This document shows positions 1 through 4,728 of a stretch of 8,107 nt of DNA, piece by piece (position 1 is the first letter of the stretch; each line of letters opens with the position of its first letter). Under the pieces are notes generated by a model, which was not told the origin of the DNA, made no database searches, and saw nothing but the letters and a program-made list of their open reading frames with translations. A program made the position numbers and the translations under genes. Source of the stretch: an uncultured Clostridia bacterium (lineage in GTDB: Bacteria; Bacillota; Clostridia; Oscillospirales; Acutalibacteraceae); contig CAMVNL010000084.1 in assembly GCA_947168785.1 (NCBI GenBank), positions 1 to 8,107 on the forward strand, in the 5' to 3' direction.

Positions 1-1
1 C

Positions 2-655
2 AAAAGCAGGGATGACACGGTGAAGGACTATTCCTACTATGACGCCATCGTTATGGGCCCAGGCCTCACCACTGATGATGCTGCAGCCCAGCTGGTGGAC
101 GATGTGCTTGAGAGGGCTGAGTGCCCGCTGGTGCTGGACGCAGATGCCCTGAACATCGTGGCTCTGAAGGGCTGGCAGGACAGGGTCAAGGACAGATGTT
201 TAAGAGGCCTGGCAACGGTCATCACTCCCCACATGGGAGAGGCGGAGAGGCTTCTTAAGGACGATCAGGATTTCGATTTTCAGGGCGCAGAGAGGGAAGA
301 GGTCTTAAACGAACTTTACGATCTGACCGGTGCCACAGTGGTTCTAAAGGGCAACAGGACGCTGGTGAGGCCCATGTTCGGAGGGTCATTGGATCCGGTA
401 TATGTGAACACCACAGGAAATCCGGGAATGGCCACTGCCGGGTCGGGAGACGTGTTAAGCGGCATGATGGGAGGCCTCCTTGGACAAAACATCAAGAACG
501 CAGCGATGGCATCCGTTTTTCTTCACGGACTGGCGGGGGATATCGCCTCCGAAACGAAGGGTCAGTATGGGCTTATAGCGGGAGACATAGTTGAGAGCAT
601 CCCCGAGGCCATCATGAATATATTGGAGGAAAAAAATGGACTACAGGACTTATGA
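2..655 (+). CDS. nnrD: ADP-dependent NAD(P)H-hydrate dehydratase (5'-truncated by window edge)
   Basis: The enzyme removes the C6 hydroxyl from damaged NADHX/NADPHX at the expense of ADP (ATP in some lineages) and regenerates NAD(P)H in the cytosol. The reading frame is open from base 2, so the true start lies outside the window; GTG at 20 is only an internal possible start. Numbering from that GTG, the ribokinase-like carbohydrate-kinase fold is shown by GPGL (13-16), DADALN (40-45), TPHMGE (69-74, usually TPHPGE) and the nucleotide/catalytic loop NPGMATAGSGDVLSGM (134-149), whose GSGD carries the expected catalytic Asp. Many bacteria fuse this domain to an N-terminal epimerase, which would lie upstream and cannot be seen. 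Its last 20 bases overlap the transketolase gene, implying co-transcription. Arginine codons are mainly AGG/AGA, unlike the genes right of 1059. The family assignment is firm. Confidence 0.9.
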   Translation, partial: KSRDDTVKDYSYYDAIVMGPGLTTDDAAAQLVDDVLERAECPLVLDADALNIVALKGWQDRVKDRCLRGLATVITPHMGEAERLLKDDQDFDFQGAEREEVLNELYDLTGATVVLKGNRTLVRPMFGGSLDPVYVNTTGNPGMATAGSGDVLSGMMGGLLGQNIKNAAMASVFLHGLAGDIASETKGQYGLIAGDIVESIPEAIMNILEEKNGLQDL

Positions 656-1109
656 AGACATCGCTCAAAGGATAAGGGTCGACGTCATCAAGGAAGTTTT
701 CGGGGCGAATTCCGGTCATCCGGGCGGATCCCTTTCTTCCGCTGATATCGTTACCGCCCTCTACTTCAAGGTTATGAATGTGGACCCTGAGGATCCCTTG
801 AGACCGGACAGAGACAAACTGATCTTTTCTAAGGGACATGCTGCCCCGGTGCAGTATGCGGCTCTGGCGGAAAGAGGATTCTTCCCCAAGGAAGAACTGG
901 GTACCTTAAGAAAGCTGGGCACGAGGCTCCAGGGGCACCCAAAGATGGGAGCGCTCCCCGGAATCGAGATGTCTACAGGAAGTCTGGGACAGGGCTTCAG
1001 CGCAGCGGTCGGAATGGCTCTTGCCAATAAACTGGACGGCAATCCGGGAAGGATCTACGGAAAGGGCGATGGGGTGGTCGGAGTAATATTCCGCGCAGGC
1101 GGCCAATGA
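636..1109 (+). CDS. Transketolase N-terminal subunit, 3'-truncated at a sequence junction
   Basis: This is the thiamine-pyrophosphate-binding half of a split transketolase, a pentose-phosphate enzyme whose other half is normally a separate C-terminal subunit downstream. ATG at 636 is chosen because GGAGG lies at 625-629 with 6-base spacing. Family hallmarks are ANSGHPGGSLS (24-34), KLIFSKGHAAPVQYA (61-75), LQGHPK (99-104) and STGSLGQGFSAAVGMA (113-128). Similarity ends at RIY (139-141, base 1058). The family would continue with LLGDGE and the TPP/Mg motif, then run to about 270-285 residues. Instead residues 142-157 are antisense to a P-type ATPase gene, and the frame stops by chance at 1107-1109. 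The TPP-binding motif and the subunit's C-terminal half are missing, so the product as written could not work. It is a broken gene or, more likely, a chimeric join. The coding unit overlaps the upstream dehydratase gene by 20 bases. Confidence 0.88.
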   Translation: MDYRTYEDIAQRIRVDVIKEVFGANSGHPGGSLSSADIVTALYFKVMNVDPEDPLRPDRDKLIFSKGHAAPVQYAALAERGFFPKEELGTLRKLGTRLQGHPKMGALPGIEMSTGSLGQGFSAAVGMALANKLDGNPGRIYGKGDGVVGVIFRAGGQ

Positions 1110-2147
1110 AAGGACCTGCTCTTTCGTGAAGCCCTCCGCCGGGGCCACGTCCGTCACCGTGAAGGAGCCGGTGGTCAGCGTGCCGGTCTTGTCGAAAACG
1201 GCGGTCTTCACGTCCGCCAGCGCTTCAAGGTAGTTGGCTCCTTTGATGAGAATGCCCTTGGAGGAGGCGCCGCCGATGCCTCCGAAAAAGGAGAGGGGCA
1301 CCGAGATCACCAGCGCACAGGGGCAGGAGACCACCAGAAAGATCAGCGCACGGTAGACCCAGTCCTTCCAGTCGCCGGTGATAAGGGAGGGGATCAGCGC
1401 CAGCAGCGCCGCGCCAATCACCACCGTTGGCGTATAGTATTTGGCGAAGCGGGTCAGGAACTGCTCGCTCTTCGCCTTGTTCATGGAGGAGTTTTCCACC
1501 AGCTCAAGGATCTTCGCGGCGGTGGATTCGCCGTATTCCTTCGAGGCGGTATAGTACAGCGTGCCGGTCATGTTCACCGTGCCGCTGATGAGCGCGTCGC
1601 CGGGGCCCACGTCCGCGGGAACGGATTCTCCCGTCAGCGCGGCGGTATCCACCGTGGAGACGCCGCGGCTGACCACGCCGTCCACCGGGATCTTTTCGCC
1701 GGGGCGCACCAGCAGGGTATCGCCCACGCAGACCTCCTCCGGCAGCACCTCTTCCTCTATTCCGTCCTTCACCACCGTGGCGGTGTCGGGGCGCAGATCC
1801 ATGAGGCCGGAGATGGAGCGGCGGCTTTTGCCCACCGCCACGTTCTGGAACAGCTCGCCGGTCTGGAAAAACACCATGACGAAGACGCTCTCGGGGTATT
1901 CCCCGATGACCAGCGCGCCGATGGTGGCCACCGCCATCAGGAACATCTCGTCAAAGACCTGCCCCTTGCTGATGTTGCGGGCGCTTTTCAGCAGCACGTC
2001 GTACCCCGCCGTGAGGTAGGGGATCAGATAGAGGCCGAGGTAAACGAACCGGTTGAGGTCAGTCAGCTTCTCCGTGACAAAGACCGCCGCGAACAGGCCG
2101 CAGGCGATCAGGATGCGGAGCAATAATTTTTTTTGTTTTCTGGTCAT
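906..2147 (-). CDS. Zn/Cd/Pb-type heavy-metal P-type ATPase, C-terminally truncated at the junction
   Basis: This is a membrane pump that uses ATP to export divalent soft metals (P1B-2 type, ZntA/CadA-like). Real homology covers 1059-2147 (363 residues); the last 50 codons to 906 are antisense transketolase and are an artefact of the join. Motifs seen are actuator TGES (172-175), ion-path CPC (275-277, in SCPCALVISVPL), phosphorylation site DKTGT (Asp319) and the N-domain HP pair (358-359). Hydrophobic stretches at about 8-25, 33-48, 66-82, 86-100, 240-258 and 264-284 account for six of the usual eight helices. Missing are the rest of the N-domain, the GDGxND hinge and the last two helices, roughly 250 residues. 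No HMA domain is at the N-terminus; that is the separate upstream gene, whose TGA overlaps this ATG (ATGA). The metal type is inferred from the CPC context and the CadC-like repressor. Confidence 0.88.
   Translation of the reverse strand: MTRKQKKLLLRILIACGLFAAVFVTEKLTDLNRFVYLGLYLIPYLTAGYDVLLKSARNISKGQVFDEMFLMAVATIGALVIGEYPESVFVMVFFQTGELFQNVAVGKSRRSISGLMDLRPDTATVVKDGIEEEVLPEEVCVGDTLLVRPGEKIPVDGVVSRGVSTVDTAALTGESVPADVGPGDALISGTVNMTGTLYYTASKEYGESTAAKILELVENSSMNKAKSEQFLTRFAKYYTPTVVIGAALLALIPSLITGDWKDWVYRALIFLVVSCPCALVISVPLSFFGGIGGASSKGILIKGANYLEALADVKTAVFDKTGTLTTGSFTVTDVAPAEGFTKEQVLSLAACAEYYSDHPIALSVDPSRIAVQFIGKSHSDRCAEALSQTSCRHLDSGERSHLWVPLEPRAQLS
1056..1062. other. Junction between two unrelated gene fragments
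   Basis: Left of this point the + strand encodes transketolase up to Tyr141. Right of it the - strand encodes a metal P-type ATPase down to the SDHPIALS segment, whose Ser codon is 1059-1061. The two fragments meet tail to tail, with both lacking their 3' halves. No inverted repeat, target-site duplication, integrase or transposase fragment flanks the join, and codon preference changes there (AGG/AGA arginine on the left, CGC on the right). The break is placed to within a few bases by family conservation, not by alignment. Confidence 0.75.
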
Positions 2148-2365
2148 TTTAAGATCACCGTGCAGTCCGGCACGACTTTTTTCGCGGTCTTGACCACCTG
2201 CTTCAGGATCTCGTCAAAGCGGTCGTCCGGCGCTTCCAGAATCATCTTCTGGGCCATAAAGCTGACGGTCACGCGCTGCACGCCGTCGATGGCGGCCACC
2301 GCGTTTTCAAATTTTGCCGCGCAGTTGGCGCAGTCCAGGTCTTCCAATTGGATGTTTTTTTTCAT
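2144..2365 (-). CDS. Stand-alone heavy-metal-associated (HMA) domain protein
   Basis: A 73-residue cytosolic metal-binding protein of the HMA/CopZ fold. The metal-binding loop is LDCANCAAKFE, giving the CxxC pair (C11, C14), followed by the expected beta-alpha-beta pattern (VQRVTVSFMAQKMIL, then an amphipathic helix DDRFDEILKQVVKTAKKV). ATG at 2365 is preferred over upstream ATG 2383 because AAAGGGG lies about 9 bases before it. The stop overlaps the ATPase start by four bases, so translation is probably coupled and the product probably hands metal to, or acts as the detached regulatory domain of, the pump. In many relatives this domain is fused to the N-terminus of the ATPase. The Asp before the first Cys (DCANC rather than MTCASC) is common in Zn/Cd-type pumps, an argument for Zn/Cd over Cu, though not proof. 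Confidence 0.85.
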   Translation of the reverse strand: MKKNIQLEDLDCANCAAKFENAVAAIDGVQRVTVSFMAQKMILEAPDDRFDEILKQVVKTAKKVVPDCTVILK

Positions 2366-2407
2366 GGTCGTTACCCCTTTCATTCCGTTGCCGCAGCCAT
2401 GCTTTTT

Positions 2408-2456
2408 ACTAGCCACTAGCAACTAGCTACTAGCTACTAGCCACTAGCAACTAATC
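2408..2456. repeat. Heptanucleotide tandem repeat ACTAGCN
   Basis: Six consecutive 7-base units read ACTAGC followed by C, A, T, T, C, A, then a decayed seventh unit ACTAATC. The array lies between the repressor stop codon (its last unit overlaps the TGA at 2455-2457) and the HMA gene start at 2365. Each unit contains the palindrome CTAG, so TAG occurs on both strands. Because the period is seven, TAG falls in all three frames of each strand, and the array blocks translation in all six frames. Function is unknown; it could be a slippage-prone spacer that alters the distance or mRNA structure between the two genes. Confidence 0.9.
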
Positions 2457-2823
2457 ACTCTCTCACATGCTCCATGCCCTGGGCGAGGATGGACCCCACG
2501 TGGTCGTCCGCCAGGGAATAGAACACGCTTTTGCCCTCCTTGCGGAACTTCACCAGCTTGGCGCTTTTCAGCACCCGCAGCTGGTGCGAGACGGCGGAAT
2601 CCGTCACCCCCAGCACCTCCGCGATGTCGCAGACGCACATTTCCGTTTCAAACAGCAGATACAGGATCTTCACCCGGGTGGAATCCCCGAAGATCTTGAA
2701 CAGCTCCGCCAGATCGAAGAGCTCGTCTTCCTCGGGCAGGTCGCGTCTGGCCGCCTCCGCAATATCCTGATGGACGACGTGGTCCTCGCATACCGGCGCG
2801 GCGTTGTAATCAAACAGGCTCAT
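2455..2823 (-). CDS. ArsR/SmtB-family metal-sensing repressor, CadC-like
   Basis: A 122-residue winged-helix repressor expected to dissociate from the operator just upstream when Cd, Pb or Zn binds. ATG at 2823 is preferred because AAGGGA lies 9 bases before it; an in-frame TTG at 2832 directly abuts that site. The helix-turn-helix is about 66-85 (DIAEVLGVTDSAVSHQLRVL). Two candidate metal sites are visible. The alpha3 site has C63-x-C65 (ELCVCD-like MCVCD) plus C12 in the N-terminal arm; the alpha5 site has D106-x-H108, H119 and E122. These match Staphylococcus CadC residues 58/60, 7 and 101/103/114/117 at a constant offset of five. CadC's second N-terminal cysteine (C11) corresponds to V16 here, with H15 and H18 nearby. 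It heads the operon with the HMA protein and ATPase. Exact inducer preference cannot be read from sequence. Confidence 0.92.
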   Translation of the reverse strand: MSLFDYNAAPVCEDHVVHQDIAEAARRDLPEEDELFDLAELFKIFGDSTRVKILYLLFETEMCVCDIAEVLGVTDSAVSHQLRVLKSAKLVKFRKEGKSVFYSLADDHVGSILAQGMEHVRE

Positions 2824-2844
2824 GGAACACAATCCCTTCTAAAA

Positions 2845-2880
2845 AAACTAACGATTGAACAACTGTTCAATCGTTAGTTT
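2845..2880 (-). promoter_or_regulatory. Palindromic operator of the metal-resistance operon
   Basis: Perfect inverted repeat with 17-base arms (AAACTAACGATTGAACA and its complement) around a 2-base centre. The inner part has exactly the 12-2-12 geometry typical of ArsR/SmtB operators, with TGAACA/TGTTCA half-site cores. It begins inside the -10 hexamer and covers the expected transcription start, so a bound repressor would block RNA polymerase directly. It lies 22 bases before the repressor's start codon, implying autoregulation. Confidence 0.85.
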
Positions 2881-2904
2881 ATCATAGGCGGTGACGGTTG
2901 TCAA
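2876..2904 (-). promoter_or_regulatory. Sigma-A promoter of the metal-resistance operon
   Basis: On the - strand a perfect -35 TTGACA (2899-2904) is followed by a 17-base spacer and -10 TAAACT (2876-2881). The -10 shares its bases with the outer edge of the operator palindrome. Transcription would start at about 2869, inside the palindrome, giving a leader of about 45 bases. Confidence 0.8.
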
Positions 2905-2954
2905 TACGTTTAGCGGTTTTTTATGAAAAAGAGGGGAGTTGTCGGGGGAATTCT

Positions 2955-2980
2955 AATGCAGCGCGGATCAGTGAGCAATG
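2955..2980 (+). repeat. Fragment of the 71-bp repeat
   Basis: AATGCAGCGCGGATCAGTGA is identical to the middle of the 71-bp repeat, and it then continues GCAATG after skipping the 7 bases TCCGCCC found in the full copies. The deletion removes one arm of the GCGGATCA hairpin, so this copy cannot form it. Confidence 0.8.
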
Positions 2981-3014
2981 TCATTAAGATAAGTGGCGTG
3001 TGCGGGATAGTCCC

Positions 3015-3085
3015 CGTAGCACGCTGCCTCAGCAGCGTAATAAAATGCAGCGCGGATCAGTGATCCGCCCGCAATGCGATTCCGA
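3015..3085 (+). repeat. 71-bp direct repeat, copy 1
   Basis: Matches 3218-3288 at 69 of 71 positions (C/T differences in ACGCTGCC and AATGCAGC). It starts with CGTAGCAC and contains two hairpins: a 7-base-arm stem ACGCTGC/GCAGCGT with loop CTCA, and an 8-base-arm stem GCGGATCA/TGATCCGC with a 1-base centre. A TAATAAAAT spacer separates them. Confidence 0.9.
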
Positions 3086-3217
3086 CATCCGCCTGTGGCG
3101 GATGCCTATCGCCGCAAAGCGGCGATTATTATTTGTTTATGCAAGAAACCGCCTTCGGCGGGGCGGCTGCACCGTAAACAAAAGCAGCGCGACAATGTTT
3201 GCGCGGGACAATATCAT

Positions 3218-3288
3218 CGTAGCACGTTGCCTCAGCAGCGTAATAAAATGTAGCGCGGATCAGTGATCCGCCCGCAATGCGATTCCGA
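3218..3288 (+). repeat. 71-bp direct repeat, copy 2
   Basis: Second copy, beginning 203 bases after the first. Its first hairpin reads ACGTTGC/GCAGCGT, so the C-to-T change leaves a pair that is still a U-G wobble in + strand RNA. The second hairpin (3255-3271) is unchanged. Sequence between the copies (3086-3217) holds other, non-duplicated hairpins. Confidence 0.9.
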
Positions 3289-3291
3289 TTA

Positions 3292-3360
3292 ACGGCGCGT
3301 GGCGCCGTGCTACGTGATGTAACATTTGCGCAGAAAACGCAGCTGAGGCTGCGTGCTACG
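3292..3360 (-). repeat. Two inverted hairpin modules carrying the CGTAGCAC octamer
   Basis: Read on the - strand, CGTAGCAC occurs at 3353-3360 and 3307-3314, each followed by a hairpin: ACGCAGC/GCTGCGT (3337-3354) and ACGGCGC/GCGCCGT (3292-3308). The first is the inverted counterpart of the hairpin at 3021-3038. The two differ at one stem position, and the partner base has changed to match, so pairing is kept. Confidence 0.75.
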
Positions 3361-3395
3361 GGATTTCGCCAAACCCTAATTTCTGACCGTGACCC

Positions 3396-3423
3396 CAAAA
3401 AGAAAAGCGGCATTGCTGCCGCT
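3396..3423 (-). terminator. Intrinsic terminator after the 53-residue membrane protein gene
   Basis: On the - strand, the stem AGCGGCA/TGCCGCT (3406-3412 with 3417-3423, 4-base loop) is followed by TTTCTTTTT. It begins 7 bases after the stop codon of the small gene at 3430. Strong G+C stem plus T tract is the classic rho-independent form. It should also mark the boundary of the gene-free mosaic. Confidence 0.88.
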
Positions 3424-3429
3424 GTTTCT

Positions 3430-3591
3430 TTATCCTTCGGATTTCTTGCCGAAAAACGTTGCGATCGTCGAAATAAGAAGAATAATCCAATGCAAAAGAA
3501 CCTGTATGGGGCCGGGGAGATATTCGTCGGTCATGGGACTTCCGTCGTCGGAGATGCCGTCAACATAGGTGGAGGATTCTTCGTTCATCAT
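3430..3591 (-). CDS. Small single-helix membrane protein (53 residues), unrecognised
   Basis: I do not recognise a family. The gene has AAAGGAG five bases before ATG 3591 (a second ATG follows directly at 3588), a perfect consensus promoter upstream and an intrinsic terminator seven bases after the stop, so it is almost certainly expressed as a one-gene unit. The first 28 residues are acidic and polar (MMNEESSTYV..., with several Asp/Glu). Residues 29-47 (IQVLLHWIILLISTIATFF) form one hydrophobic helix, and the end is GKKSEG. By the positive-inside rule the lysine-bearing short tail would be cytoplasmic and the acidic N-terminus outside, but with only two lysines this is weak. There is no signal-peptidase site or lipobox. 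It could be a small membrane regulator, a holin-like peptide or a complex subunit; nothing in the sequence decides among them. Confidence 0.72.
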   Translation of the reverse strand: MMNEESSTYVDGISDDGSPMTDEYLPGPIQVLLHWIILLISTIATFFGKKSEG

Positions 3592-3628
3592 ATTAACTCC
3601 TTTCGCTGAAAGATAATCATTCATCACT

Positions 3629-3657
3629 ATTATAATGGCGCAAAAACCGGATGTCAA
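3629..3657 (-). promoter_or_regulatory. Perfect consensus sigma-A promoter of the small membrane protein gene
   Basis: On the - strand, TTGACA (3652-3657), 17-base spacer and TATAAT (3629-3634), with no mismatch in either hexamer. The expected start is near 3622, giving a leader of about 31 bases before ATG 3591. Such a perfect match predicts a very strong promoter unless it is repressed. Confidence 0.88.
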
Positions 3658-3664
3658 TTGACTA

Positions 3665-3698
3665 TTTCAACAGTTTCTTTTCTTTTTATCTGTTGAAA
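3665..3698 (-). terminator. Stem-loop after trpS, weak terminator candidate
   Basis: Nine-base arms TTTCAACAG (3665-3673) and CTGTTGAAA (3690-3698) enclose a 16-base purine-rich loop (in the - strand RNA). It begins about 7 bases after the trpS stop, but lacks a run of T after the stem (TAGTCAATTG follows), and the stem is AT-rich. It may slow or end trpS transcription, or be a protein site beside the promoter at 3629-3657. Confidence 0.4.
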
Positions 3699-3705
3699 AC
3701 GCGAA

Positions 3706-4716
3706 TCATGGCTGGTAAAAGCCCACTTTCTTCATGACCTTGCGCAGGGTTTTGCGGGCGAGGTATTCGGCCTTCTGCGCGCCGTCGGCGGCGCACTTTT
3801 CAATGTAGGCCTTATCCGCGAGGATATGCTCATACTCCTCTCTCAGGGGGCGCAGCTCCTCGGCCACGGCCTCCGCCACGGCCGCCTTGAAGTCGCCGTA
3901 GCCCTTGCCCTCAAACTCCGCCTCAATGGCGGCAAAGTCCTTGCCGGTGCAGCAGGAGTAAATGGTCATCAGGTTAGAAACGCCTGGCTTGCTTTCGCTG
4001 TAATAGACCCGCGCTTCGGAATCCGTCACTGCGCTCTTGATCTTTTTCACCATCACGTCCGTGGGGTCGGTGAGGGAAATGAAGGCCTTCTGGTTGGCGT
4101 CGGATTTGCTCATCTTCTTTTCCGGCTCCTGCAAAGACAGGATCTTCGCGCCCTTCTTGCCGATATAGGGCTCCGGGATCCTGAATACCTCGCCGTACAG
4201 GCCGTTGAAGCGCTCGGCGATATCCCGCGCCAGCTCCAGGTGCTGCTTCTGGTCGTCGCCCACGGGCACCTGATCCGCCCCGTAGAGGAGGATATCCGCC
4301 GCCATCAGGATGGGGTAGGTGAACAGGCCCACGTTCACGTTGTCCGCGTGGCGCTGGGATTTATCCTTGAACTGGGTCATGCGGCTGGCCTCGCCGAACT
4401 GGGTGTAGCAGTTCAGCACCCACGCCAGCTGGGAATGCTCCGGCACGTGGCTCTGTAAAAAGACGATGTTCTTTTCGGGGTCCAGCCCCAGCGCCAGCAG
4501 CATGGCGTACATCTCCACCGAGCGGCGGCGCAGGTCCTTCGGCTCGCTGCGCACGGTGATGGCGTGCAGATCGGCCACGCCGAAGATGCATTCGTTTTCG
4601 GCGGCCATATCATGCCAGTTCTTGAAGGCCCCGAGATAATTGCCCAGCGTCGGCGTGCCGGAGGCCTGCACGAAGCTGAGAACGGTTTTTTTTGTTTCGG
4701 TTGCGTTGTTTTCCAT
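3706..4716 (-). CDS. trpS: Tryptophanyl-tRNA synthetase
   Basis: Class Ic aminoacyl-tRNA synthetase that charges tRNA-Trp in the cytosol. At 336 residues it is normal for the bacterial enzyme. ATG at 4716 is chosen because GGAG lies 7 bases before it; an ATG at 4722 is only one base from the same site. The Rossmann catalytic domain shows TLGNYLGA (23-30, the HIGH-equivalent segment), GADQVPVGDDQKQHLEL (146-162, tryptophan/adenylate pocket) and KMSKSD (201-206). The C-terminal helical part ends in the usual RKTLRKVMKKVGF tail. The segment before TLGN reads LSFVQASG, where most bacterial enzymes have a G-I-Q-P-S/T-G pattern; the Gln is kept. The gene follows the dockerin protein gene by 12 bases, so it is probably co-transcribed, an uncommon pairing. 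I see no T-box leader or tryptophan attenuator next to it. Confidence 0.96.
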   Translation of the reverse strand: MENNATETKKTVLSFVQASGTPTLGNYLGAFKNWHDMAAENECIFGVADLHAITVRSEPKDLRRRSVEMYAMLLALGLDPEKNIVFLQSHVPEHSQLAWVLNCYTQFGEASRMTQFKDKSQRHADNVNVGLFTYPILMAADILLYGADQVPVGDDQKQHLELARDIAERFNGLYGEVFRIPEPYIGKKGAKILSLQEPEKKMSKSDANQKAFISLTDPTDVMVKKIKSAVTDSEARVYYSESKPGVSNLMTIYSCCTGKDFAAIEAEFEGKGYGDFKAAVAEAVAEELRPLREEYEHILADKAYIEKCAADGAQKAEYLARKTLRKVMKKVGFYQP

Positions 4717-4728
4717 GGTCATTCTCCG

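Larger units (their letters stand above)
2905..3395. other. Gene-free region built of short palindromes (REP/MITE-like mosaic)
   Basis: No open frame here has a ribosome-binding site or recognisable protein. The stretch is instead a chain of hairpins: 3021-3038 (ACGCTGC/GCAGCGT), 3052-3068 (GCGGATCA/TGATCCGC), 3086-3104 (CATCCGCC/GGCGGATG), 3108-3126 (ATCGCCGC/GCGGCGAT), 3149-3161 (CCGCC/GGCGG), 3225-3242 region (copy of the first), 3255-3271 (copy of the second), 3292-3308 (ACGGCGC/GCGCCGT) and 3337-3354 (ACGCAGC/GCTGCGT). Several share the flanking octamer CGTAGCAC. This resembles repetitive extragenic palindromes or a decayed non-autonomous element; no transposase is present. Confidence 0.75.

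Noticed and set aside
1059..1109. The string KGDG in the transketolase reading frame, resembling the family's LLGDGE motif
   Set aside because: It is the antisense of the ATPase's SDHPIA segment and lies one codon too close to RIY; what follows has no transketolase character. Coincidence at the join.
2840..2880. Operator palindrome followed by a T run on the - strand, looking like an intrinsic terminator or attenuator
   Set aside because: The predicted transcription start (about 2869) lies inside the palindrome, so the operon's own RNA lacks one arm and cannot form the full stem. The stem is also AT-rich.
2955..3288. CRISPR array
   Set aside because: Only two full repeats, 71 bases long and separated by 132 bases of structured sequence; no uniform spacers or cas genes.
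3000..3413. Open frames on both strands in the repeat region (for example 3000-3266 + and 3129-3413 -)
   Set aside because: No ribosome-binding sites, no recognisable protein pattern, and both run through the palindromic repeats with codons dictated by the hairpins.
3605..3728. T-box or tryptophan attenuator near trpS
   Set aside because: The stem-loop at 3665-3698 is downstream of trpS, and upstream of trpS is the dockerin gene with only a 12-base gap, leaving no room for a leader.
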